Assembly (NCBI RefSeq): GCF_001612615.1
Contig: NZ_BDAU01000012.1
Coordinates: forward strand, 62,001-126,000
Reading direction: 5' to 3'
DNA length: 64,000 nucleotides
Source: Nocardia amikacinitolerans NBRC 108937
GTDB taxonomy: Bacteria; Actinomycetota; Actinomycetes; Mycobacteriales; Mycobacteriaceae
This document shows positions 12,001-20,884 of this stretch, in pieces. The translations under genes and the position numbers were made by a program. The stretch's first letter is position 1. Every line of letters begins with the position of its first letter. Under the pieces are notes generated by a model. The model saw only the letters and a list, made by a program, of their open reading frames with translations. It was not told the origin of the DNA and ran no database searches.

Positions 12001-14577
12001 TCGGAGTACGGCCTCGGCGCCGACGACGCCACCCTGCTGATGACCTCGGCCGCCTTCGACCTCTCGGTCTGGGAATTCTGGTGGGCGCTGCGCACCGGGG
12101 CGCGGGTGGTGCTCGCGCCGACGGGCGCACAGCGTGACCCAGAAGGGGTACTCGACCTCGTCCGTCGAGCCTCGGTCACCACGGTGACGCTCGTGCCGTC
12201 GCTGCTCGCCATGTTGGCCGAGATTTCCAGCGGGCGCCCACTGCCCCGCTCGCTGCGCAGGTTGTTGGTGATCGGTGAGGCGTTGCCCGCCGCGACACTC
12301 GCGAAGGTCGGTGCGCTCACCGATGCGCGCGTCGACAACCTGTACGGGCCGACGGAAGCGGCGGTTTCGGTGACTCGGTACCGCACGGCGGTCGGTTCGG
12401 CGGCGGGGATCGGCGCGGCGGCGGAGTCCACTGGGGCGGCGGTGTGGGAGCAGGCCGGCTCGATCATGGCTGATCCGACCGGCGCGGCGGCGGGGCGGCT
12501 CGGAGCGGCGGTGGTGGAGCCGACTGGTGCGGCGATGCTGACGTCGACCGTCGCCGATACGACGATGCCGACCGGTGGAGCGGTTACCAGGCCGCTCAGC
12601 ACTGGGATGCTCGTGGCGAGCGGCACCGCGACCCTGACCGGCAGCGTGCCGATCGGTACGCCCGAGGCGGGCACCCAGGTCTACGTCCTCGACGACCGGC
12701 TGCACCCGGTCCCCGCGGGCGTCACCGGCGAGCTGTACCTGGGCGGCGCGCAGCTGGCTCGCGGGTATCACGGCAGGCCGGACCTGAGCGCGGAACGCTT
12801 CGTGGCCAACCCCTTCGGCGCGCCGGGCAGCAGGCTGTACCGCACCGGCGACATGGTGCGCTGGAACTCCGAAGGGAATCTCTGCTACGTCGAACGGCGC
12901 GACTTCCAGGTCAAGGTGCGCGGATACCGCATCGAACTGGCCGAGATCGAGCACGCGATGCGCGCGAGGCCGGAGGTCGCGGAAGCCGTCGTGGTCGCGC
13001 ACCTAGCGGATGGTGAGAACGCCATGCTGGTCGGCTATTTCACGACGGCGGCGCCGGTCGACACTCCGCAGCCGCACATCGCATCGCGTGTTGAGGGACC
13101 GGGCGCGAGGTTGGGCACCGGGTGGCCGCAGGCAGGGTTGGGCGCGGAGGTACCACGCGCTGGTTCGCACGCCGATGGGCCGCGTGCGGGGTTGGGCGCC
13201 GAGGGGCAGCGAGCTGGGCTGGACATCGACGGGCAACGTGCCGGGTTGGGCGCGGAGGCGCCACGCGCTGGGCTGCACGCCGATCAGCCACGCGCCGGGT
13301 CGGGCGTTGACGGGCCGCGCGCCACATCGGGCATCGAGGGGCCGCGTGCCGGGTTGGGTATCGACGGGTCCCATGCCTCGTTGGACACCGACGCGCTGCG
13401 GGCAGCGCTCGCGGGGGTCCTGCCCAGCTACATGGTGCCTGCCGCGCTCGTTCGACTCGACGCACTGCCGCTCAACGCCAACGGCAAGGTCGATCGGGCT
13501 GCGTTGCCACGGCCCGAACTGGCGGCGCGCGAGTTCCGCGCTCCGGCGACGGAGCTGGAACAGGCCGTGTGCGCCGTCTTCGCCGAGGTGCTCGATGCGG
13601 ACCGAATCGGCTTGGACGACAACTTCTTCGAGCGCGGCGGCAACTCGCTGATCGCCACCCGCCTGGCCACGCGGCTGAGCGCGGAACTCGGCGAAACGGT
13701 CCCGGTCGTCTGGTTGTTCTCCGCGCCGACGCCCGCCGGACTCGTCACCCAGCTCGAGCTGACCAGGTCCGGCCGGGGCCGGGTCGACGCGGCGGAGGCC
13801 TTCGACGTGCTGCTGCCGCTGCGCCAGGGCGGCGGCAAGGCGCCGCTGTTCTGCCTGCACCCCGTCGGCGGCGTGGCATGGTCGTTCGCCGGTCTTGCCG
13901 CGCACATCGACCCCGAGCGGCCGATCTACGGCCTGCAATCCCCGGCGCTGAATTCGGCGGAACCGCTGCCGGATTCGATCGAGGACTGGGCCCGGCGCTA
14001 CGTCGCGGAGATCCGCGCCGTGCAGCCGGAGGGCCCGTACCACCTGGTCGGCTGGTCGCTCGGCGGCGTTCTCGCGCATGCCGTCGCGATCCAGTTGCAG
14101 GACGAGGGACAGCACGTCGCGACGCTGGCCATGATGGACAGCCCGCGCACGGAAGCCGTGGCCGAGACCACCGTGCCGCTCGCCGACCTGCTCGGCGGAC
14201 TGCTCGGCGAAAAGGCCGCTGATGCCGACACCGAACTCGGCCTTGCCGAACTCGCCGAACGCATCGCCGACCTGCCGGAACCGTTCGCCTCCTTCGGTGC
14301 CGAACGACTCGGCCGGGTGCTGGACGCGGGAGCCCATTCCCTCCAACTCCTCACCCGCTACCGCCCCCGCCGCTACAAGGGCAACCTCGTGTATTTCACC
14401 GCCGCCCTGGACGATCCGACCGGCGCGACCGGCGCCGCCGGATGGTCCGACGCCGTGGACGGCACCGTACACAACCACGCCGTCACCGCCACCCACTGGC
14501 GGATGACCTCCGAATCCGCCCTCGCCCGCATCGGCCACGTGCTGACCGCGGCCTTGGCCGACACCGACCGCGCATGA
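1..14577 (+). CDS. Non-ribosomal peptide synthetase, 3' part (A-T-[C-A-T]x4-TE)
   Basis: The frame is open from base 1, so the gene starts before the window; 4858 residues are visible. The order is the end of an A domain (LPGYMVP near 112, GKLDR near 175), a T domain (GGNSL, Ser codon 346), four C-A-T modules and a thioesterase. The C domains carry HHIAADG near 898, 4057, 7237 and 10450. The A domains carry the SGSTG loop near 2360, 5515, 8685 and 11925. The T-domain serines are at 3517, 6685, 9877 and 13645, and the TE nucleophile motif GWSLGG has its Ser at 14056. No epimerisation domain is seen. Hand alignment to GrsA gives the specificity code DVWHFSLVDK for the first full A domain, a serine-type code. 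The others (DVWDFILVSK, DALFTGTVIK, DLWTLILVSK) I cannot assign. The TE should release the peptide and the adjacent MbtH protein should assist adenylation. The last A domain holds two low-complexity insertions. The product is unknown. Confidence 0.97.
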   Translation, partial: TNAAVLVAKDSSGYECLVGYVSGEVAADAVLDAVRERLPGYMVPAHLVVLDEMPLTTVGKLDRAALPKVEVSGGAVAYRAPREGAESVLAALVADLLGGSARIGADDDFFARGGNSLLAMRLVARANAALGCALTVREVFEAPTVSELAVRVRHSAERDESRPALTAGPRPERIPLSLAQTRMWLLNRIDPESAVYNIPITIRLTGALNIVALAAALGDVIARHESLRTVFPSDGDGPFQSVRAEVPALELAPVTVSEAELPEFVAVFAALPFDLRGQVPVRAKLFRAASDDHVLVVVVHHIAADGVSTAPLARDLMVAYTARSACTAPQWRPLPVQYADFTLWQHEVLGAASDPESVLAKQIAHWRAELADLAPVLELPTDRPRPPVATGRGATVEFAVTAELTASIAELARRHGVSSFMVVHAAFATLLGRLARIEDVAIGTPVAGRAEQALDELVGMFVNTLVLRTEVRAGTSFADLLRQVREVDVRAFAHADLPFERLVEEINPARSQSHSPIVQTLLTFEHRDDTVLELPGLEVSAYPLDNRVAQFDLALELVEHHQGSGTALRALVRYATDLFDRATVQSFAARFVRILETVVADPALRVGDIELLDGAERSLVLERWNDTAHPVAASPHTLISLFEEQVARTPEAVAMTFEGTSLEYGEFAARVHRLARWLVTQGVGPDSCVALGMRRSLDLIVGMYAVTAAGGAYVPIDPDHPADRIEYVLATARPVCVLTSGMDLEVAAARQVRMDRLDLSAFADDPLTDADRIGELAPGHPAYVIFTSGSTGRPKGVAVSHAAIVNRLVWMQDRYGLRPDDAVLQKTPATFDVSVWEFFWPLQIGARLVVARHDGHRDPAYLARLIAAERVTTLHFVPSLLAVFLNEPLARERAALRRVFASGEALPAAVAQRARRVLGVRVHNLYGPTEAAVDVTYHEVTDADTDSVPIGRPVFNTRLLVLDARLRPVPVGVPGELYLAGGQLAIGYVARPELTADRFVANPFGAVGERMYRTGDLVVWTPNGELEYLGRTDFQVKLRGLRIELGEIEAALTAVAGVDQAVVVVRGGQVSGGDQLVAYLLGASIDIGAVRARLAAGLPGYMVPSAFVVLDEFPLNSSGKLDRKALPAPVVESAAFRAPETDAERTVAALFGELLGVERVGADDDFFALGGNSLIATQLAARLGAELNTDIPVRTLFDAPTVAALAERAVERTGAARRPALAVGPRPDTIPLSPAQQRMWFLNRFDPAETVNNIPVAIRFVGELDTAALTAAIADVIAKHETLRTVYPDRDGVGHQRILDAAAPSITELDSADPAAALVGFVAKPFDVTAEVPLRIGLAELSEHEHLLALVVHHIAADGFSMGPLARDLAAAYAARVTGAEPDWTPLPVQYADYALWQRELLGAEDDPESTAARQLDYWRRALRGLPAQLDLPADRPRPAVASHAAASATLLLDPALRTGITTLAARHDATPFMVVHAALAVLLARLSGTADIAIGAPIAGRGERRLDDLVGMFVNTLVLRTEVPGADSFAAVLRRVREGDLDAFANAEVPFERLVEVLDPPRSQARHPLFQVALFFQNLSPIEVRLPGVTVAEYEFDYETTRFDLQLTVSDDAVRFTYATDLFDAATVHTMGERFLRLLTAVIADPDLPVGDIDLFGAGELRRVVTEWNDSAHTAFVAEMLLDEFEAQAAATPNDPALVYVPDGGAAATVLTYGELDQRANRLARHLIEAGVGPESLVALAIRRSIDLVLAMYAVLKAGGAYVPIDPDHPAQRIAHILDTARPAALLTTERDRAEFGYTGRVVCVDTVALDGYADDPIATEERGAPIHPGNPAYVIFTSGSTGKPKGVGVSHAAIVNQMTWMQSEYRLRADDVYLQKTATTFDVSLWGYFLPLRVGATVVLATPDGHRDPGYLAEVIGRYGVTVTDFVPSMLSVFAGHVHSSGQRLDALRTVFVIGEALPAETVRAFGAVSEARLHNLYGPTEAAVSITYRDVTGETERTVMPIGNPEWNSRVYVLDSRLRPTLPGVAGELYLAGTQLARGYHGRPDLTADRFVANPLGAPGERMYRTGDLVRWDTSGDSAELVYLGRTDFQVKFRGQRIELGEIEAVLAGVPGVSQAAALVVGEHLVGYVVPTPENTAELQDALRAAARVTLPSYMLPSAFVVLDAFPLNASGKLDRKALPEPAFDRRAYTAPVTPAERLVAAAFEDVLGCGPVGVEDSFFDLGGNSLSATRVLARLGERLGRRVPVRLLFEAPTVSALAAGIIAEAGDSVVPLIAGPRPEPVPLAPVQRGMWFLNRLDPSSAAHNIPVAMRIRGELDEVALGAAFADVVARHEVLRTIYPAAADGTAHQVILPVAPAPVRLDVEAIDASGFEDRIAEFLAAGFDVTCEVPVRAVLLRESSTSRVLVAVLHHIAADGYSMRPLLRDLLSAYLSRVLGAAPAWPGLAAQYADYAIWQTAAVESAAAEDLSFWREALRELPEDLALPTDRPRPPVASKRGGNVRARIGGGVGGRVRELARAQHATPFMVVHAALSVLLARLSGSDDIAIGTPVAGRGAAALDDLVGMFVNTLVLRTRPRPEQSFTELLAETRSADLAAFAHATVPFERVVDELGVATTQARHPLFTVALSYLNTGDDTFAVPGLELSAVEFDEPVARFDLQFTVAADLDADGHFTVELNYATDLFDADTAEGLLRRFGRVLGTLTAAPEHPIGAVELLAPAERAELLARRGAEAVPQRTLAEMMAAAVAMNPDGVAVVCGDRELTYRELDEQSARLARLLAGHGIGAEDVVAIVIPRSAEALLAVWSVAKSGAAFVPVDPTYPAERIAHMLTDSGAAFGLTIDAVHAALPGAVEWLALDAPATVARMRQTSATPLGADELARPVRVDHAAWMIYTSGSTGVPKGVLATHAGIAGIARAQRDRYSVTADARVLAVSSPSFDASMLELLMALSAGATMVVAPASVYGGAELTALIRDRRVTHAFITPAVLQTLDPARLPELRQLTVGGEAYGPDVVRRWGVGRSMYNTYGPTETTVITTISARMRPGDPLDMGAPIHGMSALVLDDRLRPVPVGVAGELYLRGPGLARGYHARVGLSASRFVADPYGPEGGRIYRTGDLVRWVPASRSDSMRGGGRATGGPASGALQHLGRTDHQVKVRGLRIELGEIDAVLAAHESVDHAVTVGHTDANGVAALVSYVVAAPGHTVDTAELTAFAGRSLAAYMVPAAIVVLDALPLTPVGKLDRKALPEPEFRTTAFRAPVTAVQRTVAATVAAVLGIDEAGLDDDFFALGGNSLTATQLAARLGAALGVTVGVRTVFEHSTVEALAAELGSEDASPARPALIARRGDEPVPLSLAQQRMWFLNRLDRQSTAYNIPLAVRLTGSLDVAALNAAITEVVARHEVLRTVYPQRTAGPVQVVLPVGDAGAPVLAPIAVPIDDLPLAVADFVGAGFDVTDAVPLRARLFRPIAENGSAATEHVLVVVIHHIAADGSSLVPLARDVMLAYAARRRGRAPEWKPLPVQYADYSLWQRELLGSEDDPESLVAQQLRFWTEALDELPAQLPLPTDRPRPAIVSTRGRHVDFAVETETHAALVELGRTSGATLFMVVHAAFAALLARLSGTGDIAVGTPVAGRGAAELDDVVGMFVNTLVLRTRVDAGDGFSALLERVRSADLAAFAHADVPFERLVEVLNPERSTARHPLFQVGFSFHNQAEADFTLDGLTATAVDFDSEVSQFDLHLVVTDRYDAQGTPAGLAATITYATALFDEATVAGFAGRLQRLLKAVCAAPRLPVGDLPLLDDAETERMLLAWNAADREFAPDTLVTAFEAQVARTPDAIAVVDDAHTLTYAEFAARVNRLARVLIGRGIGPESLVALAVPRSVDLLVAMYAVVTAGGAYVPLDPAHPLDRTTGVLAAANPELVLTSARKPMLPAEVSDHEALFDITTVPDSVDATPVRDAERVRALSPWHTAYVIFTSGSTGVPKGVAVPHRAVTHQLDWMQSEYGLGADDATLLMTSAAFDLSVWEFWWALRTGARVVLAPTGAQRDPEGVLDLVRRASVTTVTLVPSLLAMLAEISSGRPLPRSLRRLLVIGEALPAATLAKVGALTDARVDNLYGPTEAAVSVTRYRTAVGSAAGIGAAAESTGAAVWEQAGSIMADPTGAAAGRLGAAVVEPTGAAMLTSTVADTTMPTGGAVTRPLSTGMLVASGTATLTGSVPIGTPEAGTQVYVLDDRLHPVPAGVTGELYLGGAQLARGYHGRPDLSAERFVANPFGAPGSRLYRTGDMVRWNSEGNLCYVERRDFQVKVRGYRIELAEIEHAMRARPEVAEAVVVAHLADGENAMLVGYFTTAAPVDTPQPHIASRVEGPGARLGTGWPQAGLGAEVPRAGSHADGPRAGLGAEGQRAGLDIDGQRAGLGAEAPRAGLHADQPRAGSGVDGPRATSGIEGPRAGLGIDGSHASLDTDALRAALAGVLPSYMVPAALVRLDALPLNANGKVDRAALPRPELAAREFRAPATELEQAVCAVFAEVLDADRIGLDDNFFERGGNSLIATRLATRLSAELGETVPVVWLFSAPTPAGLVTQLELTRSGRGRVDAAEAFDVLLPLRQGGGKAPLFCLHPVGGVAWSFAGLAAHIDPERPIYGLQSPALNSAEPLPDSIEDWARRYVAEIRAVQPEGPYHLVGWSLGGVLAHAVAIQLQDEGQHVATLAMMDSPRTEAVAETTVPLADLLGGLLGEKAADADTELGLAELAERIADLPEPFASFGAERLGRVLDAGAHSLQLLTRYRPRRYKGNLVYFTAALDDPTGATGAAGWSDAVDGTVHNHAVTATHWRMTSESALARIGHVLTAALADTDRA
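13096..13392 (+). repeat. Eleven tandem 27-bp units inside the last A domain
   Basis: Exactly 297 bases form eleven consecutive 27-bp units, each coding nine residues with consensus GPRAGLGxE/D. Units differ by several bases but keep the frame. The array lies between the A8 motif region ([10 protein letters not shown]) and the A9 motif (LPSYMVP), where ordinary A domains have only a short loop in the small C-terminal subdomain. Confidence 0.9.
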
Positions 14578-14606
14578 ACCCGTCCCACCCGCACGAAAGG
14601 TGAACT

Positions 14607-14825
14607 ATGACAAACCCGTTCGACGATGATGACGCCCAGTTCTACGTCCTCACCAACGCCGAAGGCGAACACTCCCTCTGGCCCATCTTCGCCGCCATCC
14701 CCACCGGCTGGACCATCGCCTACGGCGCCGCCCCGCGCAGCACCTGCCTGGAGTACGTCGAAGCCCACTGGACCGACATGCGCCCGAACTCCCTGATCGC
14801 CGCCATGACACCCAAATCCGACTGA
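14607..14825 (+). CDS. mbtH: MbtH-like protein
   Basis: This 72-residue protein has the MbtH family signature: an N-terminal NPFDDDD, NAEGEHSLWP in the centre and a C-terminal W-x-D-x-R-P (WTDMRP). MbtH proteins bind NRPS adenylation domains and are often needed for their folding and activity. It starts 30 bases after the NRPS stop and has a GAAAGG ribosome site, so co-transcription with the NRPS is likely. The length is normal for the family and all core tryptophans are present. Confidence 0.95.
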   Translation: MTNPFDDDDAQFYVLTNAEGEHSLWPIFAAIPTGWTIAYGAAPRSTCLEYVEAHWTDMRPNSLIAAMTPKSD

Positions 14826-14862
14826 AGGTGCGGCGCGCCGGTTCGCCATCCCCAAGTGCGCA

Positions 14863-14878
14863 GCGCGTCAGTACGCGC
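14863..14878. terminator. Hairpin between convergent genes
   Basis: GCGCGT and ACGCGC form a 6-bp stem with a CAGT loop. A longer inverted pair, GGCGCGCCGGT (14832-14842) and ACCGGCGCGCC (14913-14923), surrounds it. It lies between the convergent mbtH and XRE genes. There is no T run, so a terminator role is only suggested by position. Confidence 0.35.
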
Positions 14879-14994
14879 ACGGCAGGAGCGAGGGCACAGG
14901 CAGGCCCCGCCGACCGGCGCGCCCTCGGCCCGAACGCGTTTCATCGTGCGTAGGGCGCGAGAGCTCCGGCGATCCGCTGGCGTGGCCGAACCCG

Positions 14995-16377
14995 CTACAC
15001 GTCCATCCGCTGGGTGTCGATGACCTCCCGTGCTCGCTGCCGCCACTCGCTCACCGCGCGACCGCTGCCGTTCAGCAGGGCCGAGTCGAATCGCTTGGCG
15101 CGCTTGGTGACCGTCAGCCCGACGTAGGTGTGCGCGTCGGTGATGGCGGCGGTGGCGACCGCGCAGGCCTCGTCCACTTCGCCGGAAGCCAACAGTGCGG
15201 TCGCGTGTTCGAAACGCACCAGCGCGGGCTCCATCGTCTCCTGCGGGTCGTACCGCGAGATGGCTTCGGCTGCGGCGGTCGCCGTCTCGTCGGGCTTGCC
15301 GAGCCTGGCGTATCCGATTGCGCGGTAGAAGGCGAGCTTCTCCGGCCGGAACGAGAAGATGCCGATCGGCAGCTCCTCGGACCCCACGCTGTCCAGCGCC
15401 CGTGCGGATTTGTCTATGCAGTGGGCGAATTGGTGTTCGTCACCGAGATCGGCGTGCGCGCGCGCCGCCATGCCCCACAACCAGGCGGCGGCCGCGCCGG
15501 TCGCCGGGTCTTGCGCGAGACGTGGATCGAGCAGGCGCAGCACTTCCCTCGGTTTGTCGCTGTAGGTGGGCAGGTAGGCAAGACCGGCGAGCGCGATGTC
15601 CTCCGAGTAGCGGTCGCCGATGTCCTGTGCGGCGTGGATGGCGGTGGCGTACCACAGCCGCGCCTGGCCGAAATGCCCCTCGTTGAACAAGATCTCACCG
15701 ACCACGTTGGCCAGCCGCCCGGCCGTGCGGACCAGCCTGATTTGATGGTGGGTGGCCTGGCGCTCACCGAGACAGGCGCGCACCGTGCGGAATTGGTCGA
15801 GCGTGCCTTGCAGCAGCTCGTGCGGCGGCACCTGGACGACATGCTTGCCCAGCGCCGCGGTGGATTCTTCCAGGAAACCGAGCCTGCGCTCGCTCATCGA
15901 CCCGGCGTCCAGGGTCGCGAGCATCCGCTCCGGTTCGCTTGCCAAGAGTTCGGCAGCGTGTCCCGCCAGACCTGCGCCGATGCAGGCCAGCATTTCCCGC
16001 CTTCTCACGTCGTCATCCTCGACTTCCTCGTCGAGCCCGATCGGCGTCGACCGAACCTCCGGTCCGGCCGGCGCTTTGTCCCTACCGAGCTTGATTGTCC
16101 GATCGAGCGCCGCGCTCGCATCGTCGGTGTGGCCTGCCGCTTCGCGACCCGCCTTGATCGCACGCTCGAATCGCGTGACGACGACTGAATCGGCCTCGGA
16201 CAGCACTCGATCGAGGAGTCGCCTGCTTGCGGCGTGCATCCGGGTTGTCCGGCCGTTCTCCCACAAGACCACGGTGCGCGGGGTAACGCCCACCAAACGT
16301 GCGAACTCGTAACGACTTCGCTTCATCGCCGTGCGAAGGGCAAGCACGTCCTCGCCCGTCCAGTCGACCTCAACCAT
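14995..16377 (-). CDS. XRE-family regulator with TPR-like C-terminal domain
   Basis: The 460-residue protein begins with a DNA-binding helix-turn-helix of XRE type (about residues 6-60; WTGEDVLALRTAM, then FARLVGVTPRTVVLWENG). The rest is a long alpha-helical, alanine-rich region of TPR-like character, a common design in actinobacterial regulators of unknown signal. A DDDVRRREM segment joins the two parts, as in the second regulator at 19118-20452. The ATG at 16377 has a GAGGAAG site upstream. It faces a 62-residue protein across a 255-bp divergent region that probably holds both promoters. The target genes and ligand are unknown. Confidence 0.8.
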   Translation of the reverse strand: MVEVDWTGEDVLALRTAMKRSRYEFARLVGVTPRTVVLWENGRTTRMHAASRRLLDRVLSEADSVVVTRFERAIKAGREAAGHTDDASAALDRTIKLGRDKAPAGPEVRSTPIGLDEEVEDDDVRRREMLACIGAGLAGHAAELLASEPERMLATLDAGSMSERRLGFLEESTAALGKHVVQVPPHELLQGTLDQFRTVRACLGERQATHHQIRLVRTAGRLANVVGEILFNEGHFGQARLWYATAIHAAQDIGDRYSEDIALAGLAYLPTYSDKPREVLRLLDPRLAQDPATGAAAAWLWGMAARAHADLGDEHQFAHCIDKSARALDSVGSEELPIGIFSFRPEKLAFYRAIGYARLGKPDETATAAAEAISRYDPQETMEPALVRFEHATALLASGEVDEACAVATAAITDAHTYVGLTVTKRAKRFDSALLNGSGRAVSEWRQRAREVIDTQRMDV

Positions 16378-16632
16378 AGGACCCGCTTCCTCGCATCAGG
16401 CCGATTCACTCGAAAATTACTCGCATTTATCGCATTCCGGACTGTTATGTACCCAATCGCAACGCGCAGTCTGTATTCGCACCCGGCGCCGGGGTTGTGC
16501 CCAGACCCTATGGGGGCGCCCGCTCTCCGGAATCCGGCGCACGGTCCCGACGCGGTCATGATCCAGCCGCCTCGAGCGCGATTCCGCCGGCGCCCCCGGC
16601 GCCGGGTGCACTGAACTCCGCGGAGGTGGACG

Positions 16633-16821
16633 ATGAACGTACCGCATTCGGACTTGCGCGAACTGTGGCTTGTCCAAAGTCGTGACTGCGCAACGGAACC
16701 GCAGGTCCTGGACTACGACAAGGCGAGGTTCATCCTCTCCGTGCACGCAGGCCACGGCAGTGGCTGCCGCCAGTACCTAGCCGCCTCCGCCTACTGCTTC
16801 CGGCGCGCCGCAGACAAGTGA
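16633..16821 (+). CDS. Small HAGHGxxCxQYLAA protein, copy 1
   Basis: A 62-residue protein of unknown function with a strong GGAGGTGG ribosome site 3 bases before ATG 16633. Its core, RDCAxxPxxLDY then HAGHGSGCRQYLAA, closely matches the 60-residue protein at 20700-20882. The conserved His and Cys residues could bind a metal or form a redox site, but this is inference. No signal peptide or membrane segment is present. It stands divergent to an XRE/TPR regulator, as does copy 2, so the pair looks like a small functional module. A membrane-anchored small protein follows 4 bases downstream. Confidence 0.75.
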   Translation: MNVPHSDLRELWLVQSRDCATEPQVLDYDKARFILSVHAGHGSGCRQYLAASAYCFRRAADK

Positions 16822-16825
16822 TCCG

Positions 16826-17092
16826 ATGTACTCGACGCTGTCCATCCTGACCGCGTGCGGTCTGGTCGTCTCCCTCATCGGCATCATCGGAACCTGCGTC
16901 GGCGACCCCCGATCCGCCACCGGACACCACGCTCCCACAACACCTTTCACTGTCTCCGAAGCACACCGCGCAATGCAGCTGCACCGCGGTTGCCGAGCAG
17001 ATGCTTGCCCTCGCAAAGGAGCCGCCTTCCGCACTCTGGTCGCGGCAGGTCGCATTGTCCCCGACACCCGCGCCGACGGTTATTCGACATAG
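16826..17092 (+). CDS. Small membrane-anchored protein, HRGCRADxCPRK type
   Basis: This 88-residue frame starts 4 bases after copy 1 of the HAGHG protein and probably shares its mRNA. Residues 4-25 form one hydrophobic segment (LSILTACGLVVSLIGIIGTC), likely a membrane anchor. The C-terminal half has HRGCRADACPRKGAAFRTLV then AGRIVPD, which resembles short hypothetical proteins I associate with Nocardia and Mycobacterium. The CxxxxC spacing could be a disulfide or metal pair. The function is unknown and the start is chosen only from the tight spacing. Confidence 0.6.
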   Translation: MYSTLSILTACGLVVSLIGIIGTCVGDPRSATGHHAPTTPFTVSEAHRAMQLHRGCRADACPRKGAAFRTLVAAGRIVPDTRADGYST

Positions 17093-17725
17093 CTCTCGAA
17101 AGGTCTGCGCGGCAACCGAAGCCGACAGTTCGCGTGCGGGTAAGACGCTAGACCGCGCGGCTCGGAGAAAGTCGCGCGCCCGGAGTCCGTTGCGCGAATG
17201 AATCAAATGCCGTTCAAATCTCCGCAGTGCGAATTGATTTCGGTATCGGTGTCGTACTGGGCGAGGATCAGTCGAAATGGTCGATGGTCACCGTAAAAGT
17301 GTCGATCGGCAGCCCAGTCCGGTAGTGCGCCACGCTCATTGCGTCCTTGAACCTCGTTGGCACAGCCGCAACCGGCTCCGTAGTCGCAGAGCAGCCTGGA
17401 ACCGCTCGGCGGTACACCGCAATTGCCAGCCTGACACGCTGTCACCCACGTCCGTAGTCGAGCATCCAGAGCGCACGATCGACGCCAGAGCGTCTGCCTG
17501 TCACCCCCGCAACCACCATTTCTCTCCCGTCGATAGAGAAATGGATTCGACGGTAGTCAAATGGTCGCTAGTTGATCTTCCAACGCCACCATCTGACTCG
17601 CCTCGATCGCACGTAGTTGTCCGGTCCGACGAGCGGCGTCGCACGCTGTTCGGGACGACCGCCGGTGCCGCCGCCCGTACACTCGCCGTGCGATGCCCCG
17701 CAGACCCGAGGGAGCCCGGCAGCAC
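17093..17725. other. 633-bp region without a supported gene
   Basis: Several short frames cross this stretch on both strands, but none shows a recognisable domain together with a good start. A 23-codon reverse frame (17268-17339) has an AAGGA site yet no support beyond that. The 3' end should hold the promoter of the 2H-phosphoesterase gene. Confidence 0.4.
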
Positions 17726-18433
17726 ATGAGCGCCACGTTGAAACGACCGTTCCCGCTGCCGCTTCCTGCGTCGACGTCGCGGGCGGACGCTATTCGCGAC
17801 AACGATTGGGCGGCCTTTCGGCAGCTGTCGGAACTGCACGACCACTGGACGCTGAAGGCGTGGTCGCCAGGGCAATCCGGCTACTACTGGTATCTGACCT
17901 TCGACGACGCCGAATTGGTCGATCTCGTCTCCCGGTGTCAGGCTGCGCTGGTCGATGATGGGATCGATCCTGTTCCGACGGACGGCCTGCACCTCACGGT
18001 GCTCGGGTTCGGCAAGACCAGCGAGGTGTCCGACGATCAGTTGTCGGAGGTCGTCGCTGCTGCCCGCGAGACCCTGTCGGACCAAGCGGCCTTCGATCTC
18101 GAGATCGGCCCGTTGACCGGTTCTCGTAGCGCGATCCGGTTCTCCGTCGCACCGTGGGACCCGCTGCTGAACCTGCATGGTCGGTTACGCGACGCGGTCG
18201 CGACAACCAGACCGGCGAACATGCCGCCGCAGACCACCGAGTTCCGCCCGCACCTCGGCATCGGCTACGTCAATCGACAGCAGTGCGCAGCCCCGCTCAT
18301 CTCGAGTGTTGCCGCCCTGCGTGGCCTGCCACCGGTAACGGCGCGCGTTGACCGAGTGAGCCTCGTCGAACTACGACGTGAGGGGCGTGCGTACCGGTGG
18401 AACGATCAGGCGGAGATCCCACTCGGTGGCTGA
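17726..18433 (+). CDS. 2H phosphoesterase / 2'-5' RNA ligase-like protein
   Basis: The 235-residue protein fits the LigT-like two-histidine family, which acts on cyclic or 2',5' phosphodiester bonds in RNA or nucleotides. The first motif is HLTVLGFG with His89. The second is PHLGIGY with His176. In most members both motifs are H-x-T/S, so the glycine in the second motif is unusual. ATG 17726 is preferred because GAGGGAG lies upstream; an in-frame ATG at 17693 would add 11 residues. It stands alone, convergent with the GNAT gene. The substrate cannot be read from the sequence. Confidence 0.7.
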   Translation: MSATLKRPFPLPLPASTSRADAIRDNDWAAFRQLSELHDHWTLKAWSPGQSGYYWYLTFDDAELVDLVSRCQAALVDDGIDPVPTDGLHLTVLGFGKTSEVSDDQLSEVVAAARETLSDQAAFDLEIGPLTGSRSAIRFSVAPWDPLLNLHGRLRDAVATTRPANMPPQTTEFRPHLGIGYVNRQQCAAPLISSVAALRGLPPVTARVDRVSLVELRREGRAYRWNDQAEIPLGG

Positions 18434-18533
18434 GCACTGCGCGATTGCCGCGAAATCCATTGCCGTGGAGCGCTGACCACCTAGTCGCCGTCGACACTCC
18501 ATCTTCTCAGCCCCCATACGACTCTCGTCGATC

Positions 18534-19121
18534 TCAGCGTTCGGTGTCGAGGTCCTTGATCAGGACGTCGAAGGTCGGGGCGTTCGGCCAGCTCGGGGTC
18601 AGGACCCCGGCGCGTGTCCAGCCCCATTTCCGGTAGGCCGCGTAAGCGCGCTCGTTGGTCGGCTCGACGAGTAGCGTCGCTCGTCGCTCGGGGCGGCTGC
18701 CCAACAGTTCGTCGTGCAGGTCTCGTGCCAAGCCGCAGCCGGTGTATTCCGCGCACACCATGATTTCCGACAACGCGAACGTACGGGTTCCGTCCTCGGT
18801 GATGAAGTCATCGCGGTCGGCGATGCCGGTGTCGGGCTGAAACCGTTTCCACCACGCCGCGTTCGGGCCGAGCGTCCATCCCCACGTCTGACCGGCGGGC
18901 TCGCCGCCGATCACCACGAACACCATCGCGAAACCACTGCCGCGCGCGGGGTCGGTATAGCTGTCGAAACGGTGCATGAACTGCTCGGGCGAATGGAACG
19001 GGTCGCCCGATGCGATTGCCTCGACATAGGAACGCCGGTAGATGTCCTCGACGGTGGGACGGATCGTGCGGGCTTGTTCGGCGTCGAGATATCCGAATTC
19101 GACGGTGCAGGAAAGGTTCAT
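18534..19121 (-). CDS. GNAT-family N-acetyltransferase
   Basis: This 195-residue protein has the GNAT fold pattern: a central strand EIMVCAEYTG, the acetyl-CoA loop YTGCGLARDLHDELL and a C-terminal NERAYAAYRKWGWTRAG, typical of the motif B region. It would transfer an acetyl group from acetyl-CoA to an amine on an unknown substrate. Its ATG overlaps the stop of the upstream XRE regulator by four bases (ATGA), so translation is probably coupled and the regulator and enzyme likely belong together. Confidence 0.85.
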   Translation of the reverse strand: MNLSCTVEFGYLDAEQARTIRPTVEDIYRRSYVEAIASGDPFHSPEQFMHRFDSYTDPARGSGFAMVFVVIGGEPAGQTWGWTLGPNAAWWKRFQPDTGIADRDDFITEDGTRTFALSEIMVCAEYTGCGLARDLHDELLGSRPERRATLLVEPTNERAYAAYRKWGWTRAGVLTPSWPNAPTFDVLIKDLDTER

Positions 19122-20452
19122 ACCGTAGTCGCTTTCCGGGTCAGGGCGTCGAAACGTTCGCGGAACTCTGATCCATCCGACAGCGCGGCGGTGGCGTGCC
19201 GGACGGGTTCGAGCACTTTGAGGGTGCGGGGCGACGACACAGTGCCGGCCAAGTGATCCAGCACCGGCAGTGCTTCCGTGAGGGCTCCATTCAGGTCACC
19301 TGCCGCCGCTCGGGCGGACGCCAGCCACGCCCGATCGTTCACTCCGTTTCGCGTCCCGTTGTGCTCGCCGACGGCGGCCTCGAGCAGGTCCACGGCTTTG
19401 GCGACTTCGCCGACGCGTCCGAAGCCACGTGCCTCGTGAGCGCGAACCTCACCGTCGTTCACGAACCGTAGCCACCCCGGGCATTCCGCGATCGGTTCGT
19501 GCTCGGCAGCCTGATCCAGTTCCCGCCACGCTGTCGTGATCGCGCGTTGAAAGCCCGTGCGGTCGCCGAGAAGTGCAAGGGCTTGGGCTTGTCGAATCGC
19601 GACGAGGGCGTGGATCCGTCCCGGCGGACGACCCCGCGTGAGATCGCGCGCTCGGTCGACGAGTTTCAGCGCGTGGTGCGGGCTGGCCTTGCCGTTCCTG
19701 CTGAGCGCGATGGATTGGTTCGCGGCGTACAAGCAGGTGTGTGCCATCAGATCGGCGTTGTCGGATTCGCTCGCCAATGCCATCGCATCCGAGTAGCAGC
19801 GACGCGCCAGCGGATGTATCTCGGCATCAAAGGCCAACCAACCGGTCAGCACCGCCATTTCACCGACGGCGCTGGTGAACGCGTTACCCGTTGAGGTATC
19901 GAACGCACCGGTTTCCAGCCGATTCTTGGCGTGCGCCAACTGCTCGAAGGCGATGCTTACTAACTGTGCACCACCTGCTCGCTGGTCTTCCCGCTCCAGC
20001 ACGTCTACAGCATCGAGCAGACGGCGTACGTCGGTCATGCCGAGCCGGTCCCCGCTGACGTCCCACGGGTCCAGCATCATGGCAGTCCCCGCCACTGCGG
20101 CCAACTTCCCGAACTCACGACGCCTCATGTCATCATCGACTTCCCACGAGTAGATTCCAGGCGCGCTAGCGTGCCGAACTGACACAGCCCCATCACCAGG
20201 ATGCCCGGAATCCGGCTTCTCGGCGAGGGCGACCCAAAAACGTTCGGCTTGCTCGTCCGACAGGCGCGCGAGTTCGGAATCCAAGTCCGCGGCGGATCTG
20301 CCGCTTACCGGCCGAGACTCCGTAGCGCGCTCCCACTTCCGCACAGTCGGAGGCTGGTAGCCGATCCGTTCCGCGAACTCCTCCTGCGTGAGTCGCAGGG
20401 CAGCACGACGCAGCGCCTTCACGTGTGCGCCTGTCCAATTGGTAACGATCAT
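19118..20452 (-). CDS. XRE-family regulator with TPR-like C-terminal domain, second copy
   Basis: I start this 444-residue protein at ATG 20452, where the sequence begins MIVTNWTG and a GGGGGACC site precedes it; the frame runs open further upstream but without protein-like character. Residues 5-55 form an XRE helix-turn-helix (LTQEEFAERIGYQPPTVRKW). A DDDMRRREFGKLAAVAG segment near residue 115 precedes a helical TPR-like region. The WTGxxVxALRxA opening and DDD-RRRE linker match the regulator at 14995-16377. It faces a second HAGHG small protein across about 250 bp and is coupled to a GNAT gene downstream. Confidence 0.82.
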   Translation of the reverse strand: MIVTNWTGAHVKALRRAALRLTQEEFAERIGYQPPTVRKWERATESRPVSGRSAADLDSELARLSDEQAERFWVALAEKPDSGHPGDGAVSVRHASAPGIYSWEVDDDMRRREFGKLAAVAGTAMMLDPWDVSGDRLGMTDVRRLLDAVDVLEREDQRAGGAQLVSIAFEQLAHAKNRLETGAFDTSTGNAFTSAVGEMAVLTGWLAFDAEIHPLARRCYSDAMALASESDNADLMAHTCLYAANQSIALSRNGKASPHHALKLVDRARDLTRGRPPGRIHALVAIRQAQALALLGDRTGFQRAITTAWRELDQAAEHEPIAECPGWLRFVNDGEVRAHEARGFGRVGEVAKAVDLLEAAVGEHNGTRNGVNDRAWLASARAAAGDLNGALTEALPVLDHLAGTVSSPRTLKVLEPVRHATAALSDGSEFRERFDALTRKATTV

Positions 20453-20699
20453 GGTCCCCCGTCCCCGTGCCGACGATCCGCGGTAGCAGAACTGTATTAC
20501 TTGCGTGCGTGTTCTGTGCCTGGGATCGAAAAAGCTGGTCAGCGAGGCTTGAACAGCACCACGGCGTCGGGCCGCAGGCGATTGCTCATCTCGTCTCGGA
20601 TACGTGAACCGGCCGTGCGGGAGGTCGTGTAGGGCTCGGGCCCGTGCGGTCGGTCCGGCGCCGTGGTGCTCCCTAACCATCGCCAGGGGAGAGGCACGG

Positions 20700-20882
20700 A
20701 TGTTGTCGTTGATGGACCGTATCGAGCAGTGGGAAGACGAGTATCGGGACTGCGCGAGCGTTCCGGTCGATCTGGATTTCGAGCGGGCCGCTCTGGTGCT
20801 GTCGAGGCACGCGGGGCATGGGCCGTGCTGCGGGCAATACCTCGCCGCGTTGGAGCGTGTGTCGACGGTACTTGGTGAATAG
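20700..20882 (+). CDS. Small HAGHGxxCxQYLAA protein, copy 2
   Basis: A 60-residue protein of unknown function. ATG 20700 has an AGGGGAGAGG site at ideal spacing. Its core, RDCASVPVDLDFERA then HAGHGPCCGQYLAA, aligns without gaps to the protein at 16633-16821; the flanks differ. It is divergent to the XRE/TPR regulator at 19118-20452, so the same two-gene arrangement occurs twice within 5 kb. The stop is followed after 2 bases by a TTG start of a DUF4254 gene, so the two are probably one transcript. Confidence 0.75.
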   Translation: MLSLMDRIEQWEDEYRDCASVPVDLDFERAALVLSRHAGHGPCCGQYLAALERVSTVLGE

Positions 20883-20884
20883 CG

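Noticed and set aside
17268..17339. 23-codon reverse frame with an AAGGA site
   Set aside because: The peptide reads fairly well but is too short to support without homologues or a neighbouring partner.
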